Part shown: positions 44,451-57,400 of the stretch, in pieces
Layout of the letters: every line of letters starts with the position of its first letter
How positions within the stretch are numbered: position 1 is the first letter of the stretch
DNA from: Lagopus muta
Taxonomy: Eukaryota > Chordata > Aves > Galliformes > Phasianidae
Direction: 5' to 3'
DNA length: 64,000 nt
Assembly (NCBI RefSeq): GCF_023343835.1
Contig: NC_064437.1
Span: forward strand, 15,867,501 to 15,931,500
The notes under the pieces: generated by a model
Databases searched by the model: none
The model's input: only the letters and a program-made list of their open reading frames with translations
What the model was told of the DNA's origin: nothing
Made by a program: the position numbers and the translations under genes

Positions 44451-44678
44451 TATACCAGATCCAGTAACGTCAATTTATTTTCCTTGGTATTGCTGTTATT
44501 ATGAAGATGAAAACAATTATTCACATTGTTGTCCATCTAGAAAAATATTTACAGGTGTCTATTTTTAAATATTTTCAGTGCTATTTTTGTATCTTTCGTG
44601 TAAAGATTGAATAATTGCTGTAGTTTTATGGTAACAATTGCTACTTGATTGTAAGACAATATAAAGTACTTTTATCTT

Positions 44679-44697
44679 AAAAAAAAAAAAAAAAAAT
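44679..44697 (+). repeat. Poly(A) run
   Basis: A homopolymer A run of about 19 nt. No retroposed gene is recognisable upstream. Confidence 0.6.
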
Positions 44698-45466
44698 CAT
44701 TTGCCTGTTCTTTAGGTTTGTAAAATGAAGATTCTTTTCTGAGTGAAGCCATAACCAACTCACATAGCTGAACTGTCTGACTAATTATAAAGCTTATGTA
44801 AGAACAGACGTGCCATATTTATCTTGATTTAAGGTTGGAAGAACCCAGGTGAGCTTTCTCACTGTCCCCATGCTTTAACAATGCACAGTAAGTGGCCCGG
44901 GATCTAATTTTCCCTCCTTATTGAATTGTGGTCATGACAACCGTCTGTAGAAGGGTAAACTTTACAGTACTGTCTTGTTCAAGGGTATCATGTCGGTGTT
45001 ATGCTGTGTGATACAGTGAGGTAATGGAAAATAATACTGTACAGCTGCTTATGCCTTTCTGTGCATTTTCTTTTGTTTGCTTGATATTTACGTGGCCACT
45101 GTGACAAGGAAAGTATATAAACAACACCAGTTTTGAAAAAACAAGCTAACATCCAAAAGAGCCATTTGCTTAGAAAAATGCCACTGTTTTTGATTCTTCA
45201 AATGTGTCCAGCTTTACACATTATGTATCGAATACAATGTATTTTTTTTTCTGCTGTGCATAAGGCATAGAAAGCCCTTGCTTTTGCTTGACTTTATGGC
45301 AAAAGCTTGCCTTAGAATATGTGGATAAAAATAAACAAAGGTAAAGTCAGTGACAAGTCATTATTTTTGAGCTCCCTCCTGCAAGGGAGCTGTTTGCAAA
45401 ATGAGATGGTATAAAGCTGAACATGCCTATTAAACAGCATCTAATAGGTTCTCAAAATCTGTTGTT

Positions 45467-45477
45467 CCCCCCCCCCC
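45467..45477 (+). repeat. Poly(C) run
   Basis: About 11 consecutive C in an otherwise AT-rich stretch. A possible length-variable site. Confidence 0.7.
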
Positions 45478-47876
45478 GAAATTTCTACACAAGGAAGCCT
45501 TTACTGATATGAGAGGGAAAGTAATTTAATTCGGCTTTGCCTGCTCCGTGGTAAAAACTACACGCATATTATGTCTCAAATTGAAAACGCAACAGTGGAG
45601 ATTGTATGTTCAAGTACTTTGGAAATATTATGAGAAGATGAAAAAGAAAGGAGGGCAGGAGAGTTCTTTCTGAAGTCATGACATACAGTCTTGCCATATG
45701 TTAAGGGAAGAAGTAGCTGCTTGCTTCATTGCTAGTGCTGGATAGAAAGCAGATGAAGACACTTCCTCCAAGTTGGGGTAACTGTATGTGTCTCATAGTA
45801 TAGTGATGGGGACTGTGTAACTGTTTGCTTACTATTGCTGCTCGCTTCTTTGCCCCATGTATACCAGTGATAAGAAGTGATCCTTCTGCTGCTGCAGATT
45901 TAGGCTTGCTGACTTGAGCATTTTCACTTGAAATCCATTTGTAAAGGGTCATTTGCCCATTTCTGGTGGGATTTCCAGTCCTGTAACCATCTGGGCAAGG
46001 GAACAATGACAGTGACCCTTCACCACAAATCTCTCCTGGTTTACTGGCAGCTGAACTATGCCACCTGTGTTGATGTGCACCCCTGTCCTCAGACAGAGCA
46101 GGCTGGTGGCAGCTGCACAGTCCTTGCTCTAGAAAGGCACTTCTCCGATGCAGGTTCTGTGACCCACCGAGCTGATTAGAAAAGGATGTTCTGAGCAGCA
46201 GGAGGAGGTGGTGATGAGTATGTGTGAGGTGTATGGCTTGGAATTCTAATTCTGAAAGCAAAGATGGAGAGTTTTAAATGGTTTTACTTAGGGTTTGGCT
46301 ATAAGATCACTTGTTACTCCTTGAATATAATAGAAGAAAATTATTATGTGGAATCTAGGTTGTGGGAAAATATTGATGTATTCTGCTGTGCCCAGTGAGA
46401 GTGTGAATGGTGACAGGTTTTGGGAGCAACACTAGTTTTGCTAGCATAAATGCTGTAATAGCACACTAATTAGACCCCAATTATTCTGTAATACAGGGAT
46501 TCTTCATTTCTTTCAGTGCCGCTTTCTGATAATGATACATCAGCAGTAACTTCTGGCTTTGCGGCAAGAGCTGCTTTATGGTGGAACGAGGCCATGCAGC
46601 TGTGCAGTCATGCTGGAGTTGAGCGTGTTGGTTTTGGGAACTATTGTACAGAGAAAGGATAGAGCTGGCATGTGCACATGTGGTCAGGAACTTGTGTGTG
46701 TGGCGGTGATGCTGATGCCGAAACAGTGTAAATCAGAAAAGAGGGATTTTGATAAGTTTTTATTGGAGTCATTTCAGAGCTGCAGCAGGATGAGAGGCTG
46801 CTCAGCCCCCTGGTATTCTGCGGGTTGGCCATGCGCAATCACAGCTGTTGCTGCCTGGGAAGCTGCTGAGCACTGTGTCTGACACGTCTGTTGTGATTAC
46901 AAACTACATCTTTGCATGCAGGCGCAAAGATGCACTTATCTCATCGAGTGCCATTTATTTTCTACCGATCTCCATCTCTGGCACCAGTGGTGCCCAAGTG
47001 CCGCTTGGAGAAACGGGCCCTCTGACTCGTGCAGCTCTGAGAGAGCTGCTCGCTTGGAACTTGGATTCAGAACGCTCGTGGGCCAGAAGGCATGCGGAGC
47101 ACGAGCACTGGCTCACAGCAGCTCACCTGGGGCTGGCCGAACGCCTCAACTAAGGCTGCCCTAGCGACCCAGCCCGCGAAACGCGAGCTGCTCGCGGCCC
47201 GCTGCGCCCGACCGTCCCGGCTGTAGGAAAGGGAGTTGCAGTCGGGCTCCGCTTCCAAAATGGCAGCGCGCCGCGGTGCCCGACTGGGGCCGCACGCGCC
47301 CCGCCCTGCCGCCCAGGCCTGCTGCCGGGCTGCGCTCGGCTCCCGCCCCGCCGGGACCGTTCCCCCCGCGCCCGAACGCCGCGGCGAAGGAACCCGCGGC
47401 CGCACGGCCCTCGGGTGGCAGGGAACAATAGGTAGCCGCCGGCGGCGCAGAGCTAGCACCGGCGCTGCTGCAACGAGGCCCGGCCGTGGGCAGCGATACC
47501 GCTCGGAACGCGAGCCCAAAGTAGTCCCTCTTTGTTCACGACGGCGAAGGTTCCGTTCCACCTGTGTCCTTCCGCCGCGGCGCCGCTCCCCCCCGCCCCC
47601 GGCCGCGGAGCCGCCTGTCGGCGCAGGCGGGGCCCGCCGGGGCGGGGCCGCGGCTCTTTGTGCTCCCACAATGCACCAGCTTCTCCTCCGCGGGAAACAA
47701 AAATGGCGAGGGGCTGCGCCGGAGCCGGGCTGGCCGTGAGGCGGGTCTGACCCCTCCCCCGCCTCCCTTCCTCCGCCGCGCCGCGGGCACCGCGCCCGGG
47801 GGGGGCTCGCTGCGCACCGAGGGCCCGGCCGCAGCGCGGCGCCGGGGGGAAGCTCCCGAGCTCGCCATTTCCCTGC

Positions 47877-47912
47877 ATGAGGCGGTTGGCACCACTGGAG
47901 AGACCGAATGAG
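47877..47912 (+). promoter_or_regulatory. MTF2 overlapping upstream ORF (exon 1 part)
   Basis: An ATG 31 nt before the MTF2 initiator opens a different frame, [12 protein letters not shown]. It crosses the exon 1 donor in phase 0, continues RLYSGG in exon 2 and stops at a TAA there. It therefore overlaps the MTF2 start. Both ATGs have weak -3 context, which would favour leaky scanning. Confidence 0.5.
47908..47912 (+). CDS. MTF2: MTF2 exon 1 coding part
   Basis: ATG AG followed by the donor GTGAGG. The Arg2 codon is completed by the first base of exon 2, giving MRDST. Confidence 0.85.
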
Positions 47913-50900
47913 GTGAGGGGTGGGGGGGGCGGGGAAGGACGGACGGAAGGGAGGGAGGGGCGGCGGCGGCGGCGGCTGCGTGGGGTGGGGGGCGGGGGGC
48001 GGGGGCGCGTCCCGCGGCTCGGGCCGCCGGTACCGCATCGCCTCTCCTCGGCCCCGCTCCGCCTCTCCTCGGTCCGCTCCGGGCCTCGGCTGGGGGTTCC
48101 CCGCAGGCGGCGGGGCCGTTCCGTCACCGACACAAAGGAAGCGGCGCTGCGACGGCTCGGGGGGCTGCGGCGGGGGTACCGGCCCGAGCCGGCTGCGGTT
48201 CGTCCTCGGCTGCGGGTGTTGTCCGAAAAGGCGACGGCCGCTCGGGTGCGCGGGAGCGCACAAAGCGCCGCTGGGTTCTCTCTCCTCGCTGGGTTCGTTT
48301 CGGCGCTTTGCCTCGCGGTCTGTCAGAGCGGAGCCATTTGATCGTGTTTTGAAGCTCGCATTTTAAGTTCGTTTCGGTACGGTGACTGCGGCGGCCTGAA
48401 AGACGCGCCGTGACGCGTTAGCTCTCCTTTCCTTCTGGGATTGCGTAGGAAGAACGGGTTGGTACCTCTGGTACCCGAAGGCACGGTGTGGTACCGCGGC
48501 GGTGCTGTGCCCGGGAGCGCTGGTGCGGGGCCCGCACAGCTCTGTAAGGCCATCTGCACAGCTCTCTTCTGGCTTACGGCGGAAAGGAAGGTGATCTGTG
48601 CGTGGTGCCCGAGCTGTCAGAAGCATGAAATAAAAGGAAAGTAGCTTGTCTCCTTTTTGTTGTTTGTAATCAGGTTGCTGAAAGCAAACGTTCCGGTGTT
48701 TGTTCTGAGAGCTCGTTACAAAAACTTGGGAATGTTTGAGGTTAAAAGAAGGGAGGAAAAAGATGTAGTTCAGGAGCATTAGAATGCAGGTTAAAATATG
48801 TATGCGTTGTTAATTTAAAGAGAGAAAAAGAATAAGGGGACACACAAATAGAAAAGATAAAGCGTGTAGTAAAGTACTGAAAGGAGGAGTGTCTGCGAAG
48901 AGCTACATGGTAGCGTGATGTGGGTCTGAACTGAGGCCATTACACAGCAGTGTTTTCTGAAGTTAATTCTTGCTTAATAGGATATGGGAAGGAACTTGTT
49001 GAAGCTACAGAGTTGTGCCCTGAGAAACTCTAAGAGAAGCGTTTGTTGCTTCTGAAAGGTTATCTTTATGTGGCTGGTTACGGGTTGTTGAGGGGTGTGT
49101 GTATATGTGCATGTATTTATATAAATGTGTATATGTACATAAATACGCAGCAGTTGAAGATGATGTCAAGACTTGGGTTAGATATGTTTGTCCTTCAGTG
49201 CAGTAGGAGATGAGGTGAAACGTACAAGAAGACAGCCATGATAAGTATGATGCAGTTCCTTTACTGTGAAGAGTGGGTGTATGAATTCCGTGGAGAGAGA
49301 TGTGAACGAAGATAGTGCAACAGGCGCCTGAAGTTGCTTTAAAGCACATTTTACACAACAAAATGAGTGGTAAAGGAGAAAGCTCAATTGGAAGAAATAA
49401 GAGTAACTGAAACCCAGTGGAAATCTTTACTTAGTTTGGAAATTGGCATTTACTGTCTGTGCAGCTGATCTCTGAGCTTATTGCAGAATTGGTTTTGCCA
49501 TCTTTACAGACCTTCTTTGCAGGAAACAGAGGGGAAGTGTGTCTTTGAGTAAAGCACATCAGGAGAACTTTGAAACCATGGATAATGCTGGAGGGTCCTT
49601 TGCAGAGTGATATGTGTTACTGGAAGTACTGAAACTTGTGTAATTTATGTTTTAAACAGTTTGCACATCAAGTTGATAGTCTCTTCCTAGAAGGTAGAAT
49701 CTCTTATGAAATGAGATGAAGAGGTGTCATTTGCTCTGAGATACAAAGAGCACAATAACAGTCCTTGATAGAGCAAATTTTCAGCTACGAAAGGCTGTTT
49801 TTCAATGTAGCCATCACCAGAAGCTGTGCATTTTCACCAGCGGTCAGCAAGAGCCTGCATGATGCATTCACACAAATCTGCACCGGCAGAGGTGGCCACT
49901 GTCACCACTGCTGAAACAGCACCCACTGCCTCACTGTGCTCACATCCACTGTTTGATCCCCATAAATGGTCAGCAAGTTGTGACGACTATTAGTGGGTTC
50001 CATTTTTTTCATGAAGGATTTCAGTGACTCACCTTTGCTTCATATGTAGTTCCATGTCAGACACCATTTTGTCAGGCTGTCCCTTTGCTGCCATCTGTTG
50101 CACAGCAACAACATGTAATGGGATATTGGTGGGAAGGTTCAACCTCTACTGCTGTACCTCCAACATGCACCTCTCACACTGCAGGCCAACGTAATAAAAT
50201 AGGAGGCACTACTTTTGGAACGGCCCTCATAATACTTCATTCTTTGTTTTAATTTCATTAATTTTTAATTTCATGCAGTGCTCATAAAAGTCACAGTTTT
50301 TGTCAATAAAGAAATAAATAAAACCTTTAAAGAAAGAAATTCATCTTTGTGAGTTTTGATCACTTCTGATTTCTTTTCCTTTCCAACACAAGTCAGTGCG
50401 TTGTCTGTAATCTTAGCTGCCCACACAGGTGCTCATCCCATGCTCTTTTAGCTGCGTTGCTGGGCGTGCTGTGTTTGGATACTGAAGAGAACCAAAAGGC
50501 AGTTGTGATCAAGGGGATGCTGCCTGAATGTTTAAGGGAAGATCTCAATATGATCGTTCTCTCCTTAATATTGCCTTCTTCCTCTTTTTGTGTGTAAACA
50601 CATGATCCATCCCAAACAAAGTGCTACTGCCCTGTTTCCCTGCATACTTCACTGTGTAGGGAAATATGTTCTGTTATGGTCTTTTGGAGACTAATCCTTT
50701 GGCCTTGCATATCAAATAGAATTTGAAAACTTCCAGTTATTTCTTGAGGGTGGGCTTGAGCAAATAGAACCTGAATCACAAATGATTGTATAGCTAGCTA
50801 GCCACCAGGATAAGTGTTCTTCCTTTTTGTGGTATGAATCAATCCTGTTTCAGAAGGTCATGAGATTAGGAAGTAGCGGTCATAAGGGATCTCAAGAGGT

Positions 50901-51369
50901 CTTTGGTTCTAAGCAGTCCATCTTCAGCCACTGCACCAGGGTGTGATCCAATCAGCCCTTGAAAGACTGCAGTGATGGAGGCACCCAGCACCTCATAGCC
51001 TGTTCAACTGCCAAACTGTCCTTGTAGGAGAAAAAACACCTACCCCTGCATCTGTCAGAAGCTATTTGTTTAGCTTCCTGCTATGCAGTATTGTGAACTG
51101 GCTTGTCCCATCCTGATAATCCTCTCATAGGTTGCTGCTAGACCTCCCTAAAGCTATTTCATCTCTGGTCTCAACAAGCCCAGTTCCCTCAGCTTCCTCT
51201 CACAAACAGACCCACCACGCAATACACTACGCACTGTCTGGTGAGTTCAGAGTAGAAAACAATAATCGTTTCCCTTCAGTCTTCCTGCTTGACTTCTTTC
51301 TAGTGCACGATTCATGAACCTGACTACTTATCAGCTGGATGAGTTGCTGGTTCTTAGTTCTTATTACTG

Positions 51370-51401
<32 letters not shown>

Positions 51402-54400
51402 TACCATGTCTATCAGGTAATGTGATATACTTTTGAAAGCATAGAACTACTAAAAAAACAGAAATAACAAAAAATCTCCCCTGACAAAGCAATGAAAAAA
51501 TGTTCCGTGATGAGTGTGCAGTTCTTTAAAGTGTCTAACCAGACAGAAAAACTCAGACCAAAATCTTAGCCAAAATGCAAGTCTCCTTCCAGCGATTTAA
51601 AAAGGAAACAAACAATCCTATTCGGATAGTAATGTACTGAATGAAAGTAACTTACTGTCGTGAGAAATTTTAACTTGTTTTCAAGGAGCACCTTGAATAG
51701 AAAGTGGCTGCCCTGAAGTCTCTGATGGTGCTGGATAAGTCTTGCTGCCCTAAACAGTACTTAACCTTCTATCTATGATTGGATTTGTTAAGTGTTACTT
51801 ACTTGAGTGGCATTCGAACTGGCTTTTGTTGCACAAGTTTAAATAAACGTGTGAACTTGACTCCTACCATCCATGGGAACAGACAGGCTGCTTTCAGGAG
51901 CACTGTGATAACTGTGTGATGTTCTTGTGAGACTGCTCTTTATCTTCGGTTGTGGGGAACAGGGGTAATCAGCGATGACCTGAGAATGGCAGATGTTCAG
52001 TGTGTTTTCAGAACTGTCCAAAAGGTCAAGCTAGGGAAACACGGCTGGTTAGGCTCCTGTTGGCCAGTGGAACAGGGCCCTGGGAGGAGAGTGTGGGGCT
52101 GCCATCACTGCAGGCCTTCAGGGCTGGCTGGGTAAACCTGCAGCAATCTGGCCTGGTGGATGAACTGAGCAGAACGAGGGACCTCTGACATCCTTTATAA
52201 CCTGAATTATTCCATTATCTTCAACATCTGCAAAAACTGAAAGGAAAAAAAAATAGAATATGTATCTACTCTAGTGTTTGTCTAGGCTGAGTGATGGCTA
52301 GGTTAGTAGATGATATGGCTTAGGCTTTTTATTGTGCCAGAATATGAAGTAGTATGAAGGTAGGGAGCTCAAATGTATCATATAGATGTTCTGTGTCACT
52401 GCAGGTTTGAAGTAGCATGAAAGGATAGGCTATATCTCGATTTATATTGGATCTTCTGCTTAAAAAAACATAATGGCAGCTTTTTGATTGTATGGTAATG
52501 AGTCGTGGTCTGAACCACTGATTGAGCACCTGGGGAAAGGACCTGGTCAGCCCTGGCAGCACAGGTGAAGGTAGTTCAGGTGTGTGACCAGAAGGGGTGG
52601 ATCCTGGCTGCACCCTTCTCGGACCTCATTTAAGGGCTGATTGCCACTGAGGTAGGATCTCTGGTTGGAGGTGTTTTTCTTGTGGAGTTTTCCCCGCACC
52701 CTTCAGAGACGGGTGAGCACTTTTCTTCTTCCTTTGTAACACCTTTCCATTCACACTTGTCTCTTTGTTACTACGCCTCGTGTATTGCCGTTCTGCCACA
52801 CTGATCTTTCTGGCTGTTGCACTAATATAATAGACTGTTCCCGTATAATTGGAAGAATGACTGTCAATAAATTTGCTGTTGGGACAAAGAAGTAATAACA
52901 AATGAACTTGTTGGGCTTTTGAATCGAACTGGTCCTAAGTTTGGGTTTGGGGCAGTCAGAGGGAAGTTTCCTGCTCAATCTTTTGTCTCTGTTGGCCCAG
53001 CCCGATCAATCTGTATGGGGAAGGTGTATTGCTGGCACGGTGAAGGGATATTGTTCAACATGAAATCTGATAAATGGGAGAGATGATACAAGGAAGGGGA
53101 GAAGAAACATGGCTGGGATCCAGTATCTCTAGCTGTGAAGAAGGTGTTGGATCCCAGTATCAGGCTAGCAGCTGCAGAGGGAGCATGGCTTTGGACTTGG
53201 GTATGCAGCAATGGTGCTAGGTAAACAAGCCTGCAGTTTGCAGAACAGCTTGGTTCCCCTTTTCTGCTGCCCTTTGGCTGTAGGCTCCTGCTTCTTTCTG
53301 GTATTGTCTTGTCACCCAGCCTCTCCGTAAAGTGCCTTGACCTGCTTAAAATACCAGAGAACGAATCCTTATTAAGGGAAAGAAAGGGATAGAAAGCTTA
53401 TGGAGAAGTCAGCCTATCATTCCAGAGCTGGTGGGAGGGAGTGTGAAGTGTCCTGAGCTCTGTGCATTCTGTGTCTTTGTTAGGCTCTCCCCTCCTTCCT
53501 CTACTTCTGTTCCCTATGGCATGCTAACAGTACTGTGCTATGAAGAGCAGAACAGGCTGCTGGCATTTTACAGCCCTTATTTGTGGTTCGGGGTGGTTTT
53601 TTTTCTTGTTGAGAGTAATGGAAGTAAACTTTTCCTGTAACGTTAGACAGAATAACTGAAACTGAAAGGGTGAAGCTACTTCTCATCAGAATAAAATGAT
53701 TACCTCTGGTTACTCCAAGTTCATTTTCTAGATCTTCTGTGTAACACCATGTTTGCCAGCTTTGAGATAGCTTTAGGACCTATGTGAGTTGCCTCAGTAG
53801 GATACAGTGTGCGCTTGCATAAACATAAATGTTAAAATGTCTCATTTCTGAACTGAATTCCTTTCTTCTGAGCCTGCTGGGCTCTCCAGGCTTGGTTGTG
53901 CTTCAGTGTGGTTTGTATTTACTGGGAATAAACTAGTAATAAGGTCCTTGTCATGACTTCTCAGCAGATGAAAATTATCTCCTAATATGTTTTGGGCACT
54001 TAGTTGTTAATACTTAATGTTTTTAAATTGACTTTCAATGTCTGTCTGTGCTTGTAGGGTGGCTATCATCTGCAGCTGGTAGAATATTTGTGAGTTGCAC
54101 AGTCCTCGTGGAAGAGCACTTAGAATGGCACAGTCTGCCAATGAAGAGCTCTGTAGTTCAGTGTATGCTCTGCAGTGCCAGCTGAGGGAGTTCCTGTCCC
54201 TGGCTGCTTGTTTGCACTGCGCTGGTGTGCTGACAAGCCGTCCTGCGAAACAAGGCAGAGAACTGAGCTGGCTGAAGAAATAACTATCAGGGGAGTAGTT
54301 CTTAACAGGAGTGTCTCAGAGCCGTTGTTATGACTGAAGGAGTTTGGGAATATGAATAACCTATCCTGGCATTGCTGTATTTGGAACAAGATGTTAATCC

Positions 54401-57400
54401 GCTTGGATAGGAGGGGCTGAAAGCTGCTATCCTCTTCACGTGTTTTTTTTTTTTTTGTTTTGTTTTGTTTTTCCCCAACTTCTCTGCTTCTTTTACAGTG
54501 CTTCTGTGAGGTATTTTGTGAACAGTCAGACTTGCTAATCTCCAGTAAAGTTATGAGACATTCTCACACAAAAACCTAGTTTTGATTTTATTATATACGA
54601 TGTTATGCACAGAGTGTCATCGTTCAGTAATGAGACTGAAACAGCATTTAGCAGCTTGCTTCTGGAGGGAATTTGCCATTCCTGTTGACTGAGTGACAGC
54701 TGTCTCCTCCTACTGCAGCGTGTGACTGTAACTTGATTCATGGAGTAGATGAATGAGTAAAAGGTCCTCTGGTTGTCTTGCTTGAGGATGTATTTGTGAT
54801 CTAGGCCCTGAGGTGAAAGAAAAATCAGTGAGCGTTATCAGTATTTGATGAGACTACCTTATTAAGGAATGGTGAAAGTGTATTTCCATTTTGAAGCGTA
54901 TTTCAACAAGCAGACAAATTTTACTGAATCCCTCCACTAACTTCTGAAAAATTGCATGGATATTTAAGTACTTTCTTTGTATTTTAAGTGCTTGAATGAG
55001 AGTACAGCCACGACATAGACAGTGTTGCATAAAGCACATAAAGCTTTATATGTGGTTAAGTTGGACGTCTTGTATGCCATGCAGTGTAGCTTAACTGTAC
55101 AAGTTAAATGAGACAAGGTAGGTTTTTCTCTCAGATCTTTCTTCTTTTTCCCAGAAAGACACTTGTTTAGCACTTTGCCTTGAGCAGGGCTGGGAGAGCA
55201 ATTTTAAGGTGGTGGGTTAAATGTTACTAAATTTATTGGTAGGAATGGTAGGAAGGTACTATGGAGGTGGCACTAGGCAAGACTTGGGAAACAAGTTCCT
55301 TAAAAAATGCAGACCACTTGGATTAATTTCAAAATTGTTAAGCAAGAAATTAACATCAATTTGCATTTTCATTTAACTTCCTACCAAAATTGTTTCTAAT
55401 GGTTGGTGTGATTTTTCTGGTAATGGTTTGTTAATTAAAATCAATCCGCTAAAACAGGATCTCTTGCTGCTTCATCTCTTATCAAAGCTTGGAAGAGGTG
55501 TTTTGCTTAGAAGGGGTTCCTGATCCTCATGGAAAGGAGCTGCTGAGCTAGCTGCAACTGTCAGCATACTGCAATAATTAACCCTGTTTTCAGTCTACGC
55601 GTTATGTTAAACTGGAAGCTGCTGGAGCAGAAAGTGCTTTGTGAGCCGTTGTCACCAGTGCAGCAGTGCTGCCTCTGCCAAAGCGCTCAGTGTGGGGGTG
55701 GAGAAGTGCCTGCTTTAATGCCTCCCACCTGCATGGGGTGTGAGTCAAAATGCTTCAGTAAGTTTCTAAGTCCTTGTAGAGCGCTTCGTTCCAGAAAAAA
55801 ATACACAAGGCGTTTTTGTTACTCTTTAATTGGTGTTAAGGTTCAAACTTCTGTGTTAAAAAGTCTTTGAAAGCTTATGATGTTCTTAAGTGAAAGTCAA
55901 AATATATTGCTTGTTGATTTTTAATTTAAAAAAATAAGAAAATCTGTAGTGGGTAGTATATTAGTAAATGAATGATTGCATCTCTTTACTTCGCCCAAGA
56001 TCTTTCAGACTTTTTTTGTGTACCGGGGGAAAAAAAGTCACCAATATGGCTTTTCAGCTGCTTTCTCAAGTTTTATTTATAAAGCTGAAAAAAATCTGGA
56101 AAGAACATCTTTGAATGAAGAGAATAGTCTGTCAAAACGCTCACTGAAGTGTTTCAAGCCTAGTCAATTTACTTTAGATGATTTGAAATGCACACTGCAG
56201 TTTGTTGACCAGTTTAATAAGCTAAATCATGTTCATAGGTGTAACTTGAATCATAGAATCATAGGCATGGGCATCCACAACCTCCTTGGGCAATCTGTTC
56301 CAGTGCTTCACCACCTTCTGAGTGAAAAACTTCCTCCTAATATCTAAACTAATCCCCTCCTGTCTTAGTTTAAAACCATTCCCCCTTGTTCTATCACTAT
56401 CTACCCTCATAAACAGCCATTCCCCCCTTCTGTTTATACACTCACTTCAAGTACTGGAAGGCCACAGTGAGGTCTCACTGCAGCTTTCTCTTCTCCAAGC
56501 TAAACAATCCCAGTTCCCTCAACCTTTCCTCATAGGAGAGGTGCTCCAGCCCTCTGATCATCTGTAGTGCCCTCCTCTGGACTCGCTCCAAGATTCCACA
56601 TCTTTCCTGTACTGGGGGCCCCAGGCTTGGACGCAGCACTGCAGATGGGGCCTCACAAGAGCCGAGTAGAAGAGAACAATCACCTCCCTCTCCCTGCTGG
56701 CCACCCCTTTTTTAATGCAGCCAGGTCACAGTTGGCCTTCCAGGCCGCAAGCGCACACTGCTGGCTCATGTCCAGCTTCTTGTCTACCAGGACCCCAAGT
56801 CCTTCTCTGCAGAGCTGCTCTCAAGGGGATCTTCCCCCAGTTTGTATAAATACCTGGGATTGCCCCGACCCACATGCAGCACCTTGCACTTGGCCTTGGT
56901 GAACCTCATTAGGTTCTCATGAGTCCACTTCTCCAGCCTGTCCAGACTGAAGTGTTTGGATACTTTAATACTTCCTTATGACAATTCCTTTCCAAGAAAA
57001 TAATTGCCAGCAGAGAGCAGGGTATAGTTTCATGGCTGTTTCTAGGCAGTTTTGAGCAAAACTTGCCTGCCTTTGAACATTGTGAAAATCTCTTGTGTTA
57101 TGCTGGCTGGACTGTCTGTGTACTCAGGTTTGAGGAGCTGATGGAATTTAAAACCTTTCCTTCCTGTGTTCACTGGCTGACTTCAGATGTATTTATTTAT
57201 GTGCCCGTTTGGTGCTTTTTTATGAAAGCAGTTGAACAGAAAAAAAAAAAAATGGAGAGAAAGAAGGTGCTTGCTCATGTGTTGAGGGCTGGGGCCTGTT
57301 TCAAAGGCTCTTCTAGAACTTAAAAGCATTATACAAGACAGGGCAAAATCTTGAAGTGGTATACAGAATATGGTAAATTTAAAATGTAAAAATGTTCTAA

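Larger units (their letters stand above)
31700..47100. other. DIPK1A-MTF2 intergenic region
   Basis: About 15.4 kb of AT-rich DNA between two head-to-head CpG-island genes. Apart from LTR-like copies, one mariner copy and simple repeats listed separately, I find no exon with recognisable protein similarity. A perfect TATAAATAG-type element at 40853-40863 has no gene attached. Distal enhancers may be here but cannot be seen without comparison. Confidence 0.6.
47160..48480 (+). promoter_or_regulatory. MTF2: CpG island, MTF2 promoter and 5'UTR
   Basis: Dense CpG island without TATA. Two YY1-type motifs occur (AAAATGGCAG at 47257 and AAAATGGCGAG at about 47700). A CCCACAATGCA element at about 47666 resembles a ZNF143/Staf site. 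G-rich runs follow the donor (47918-48005). The transcription start is probably between 47.5 and 47.8 kb. Confidence 0.7.

Noticed and set aside
47067-48263. 398-codon open frame on the minus strand across the MTF2 CpG island
   Set aside because: GC-rich DNA has few stops, so long frames arise by chance. The peptide is Arg/Pro/Gly/Ala low complexity with no motif, several overlapping frames are equally open, and the known MTF2 exon 1 is on the other strand.
56222-56410. Reverse-transcriptase-like frame as a gene
   Set aside because: It is the C-terminal ORF2 remnant of a truncated CR1 LINE, not a host gene.
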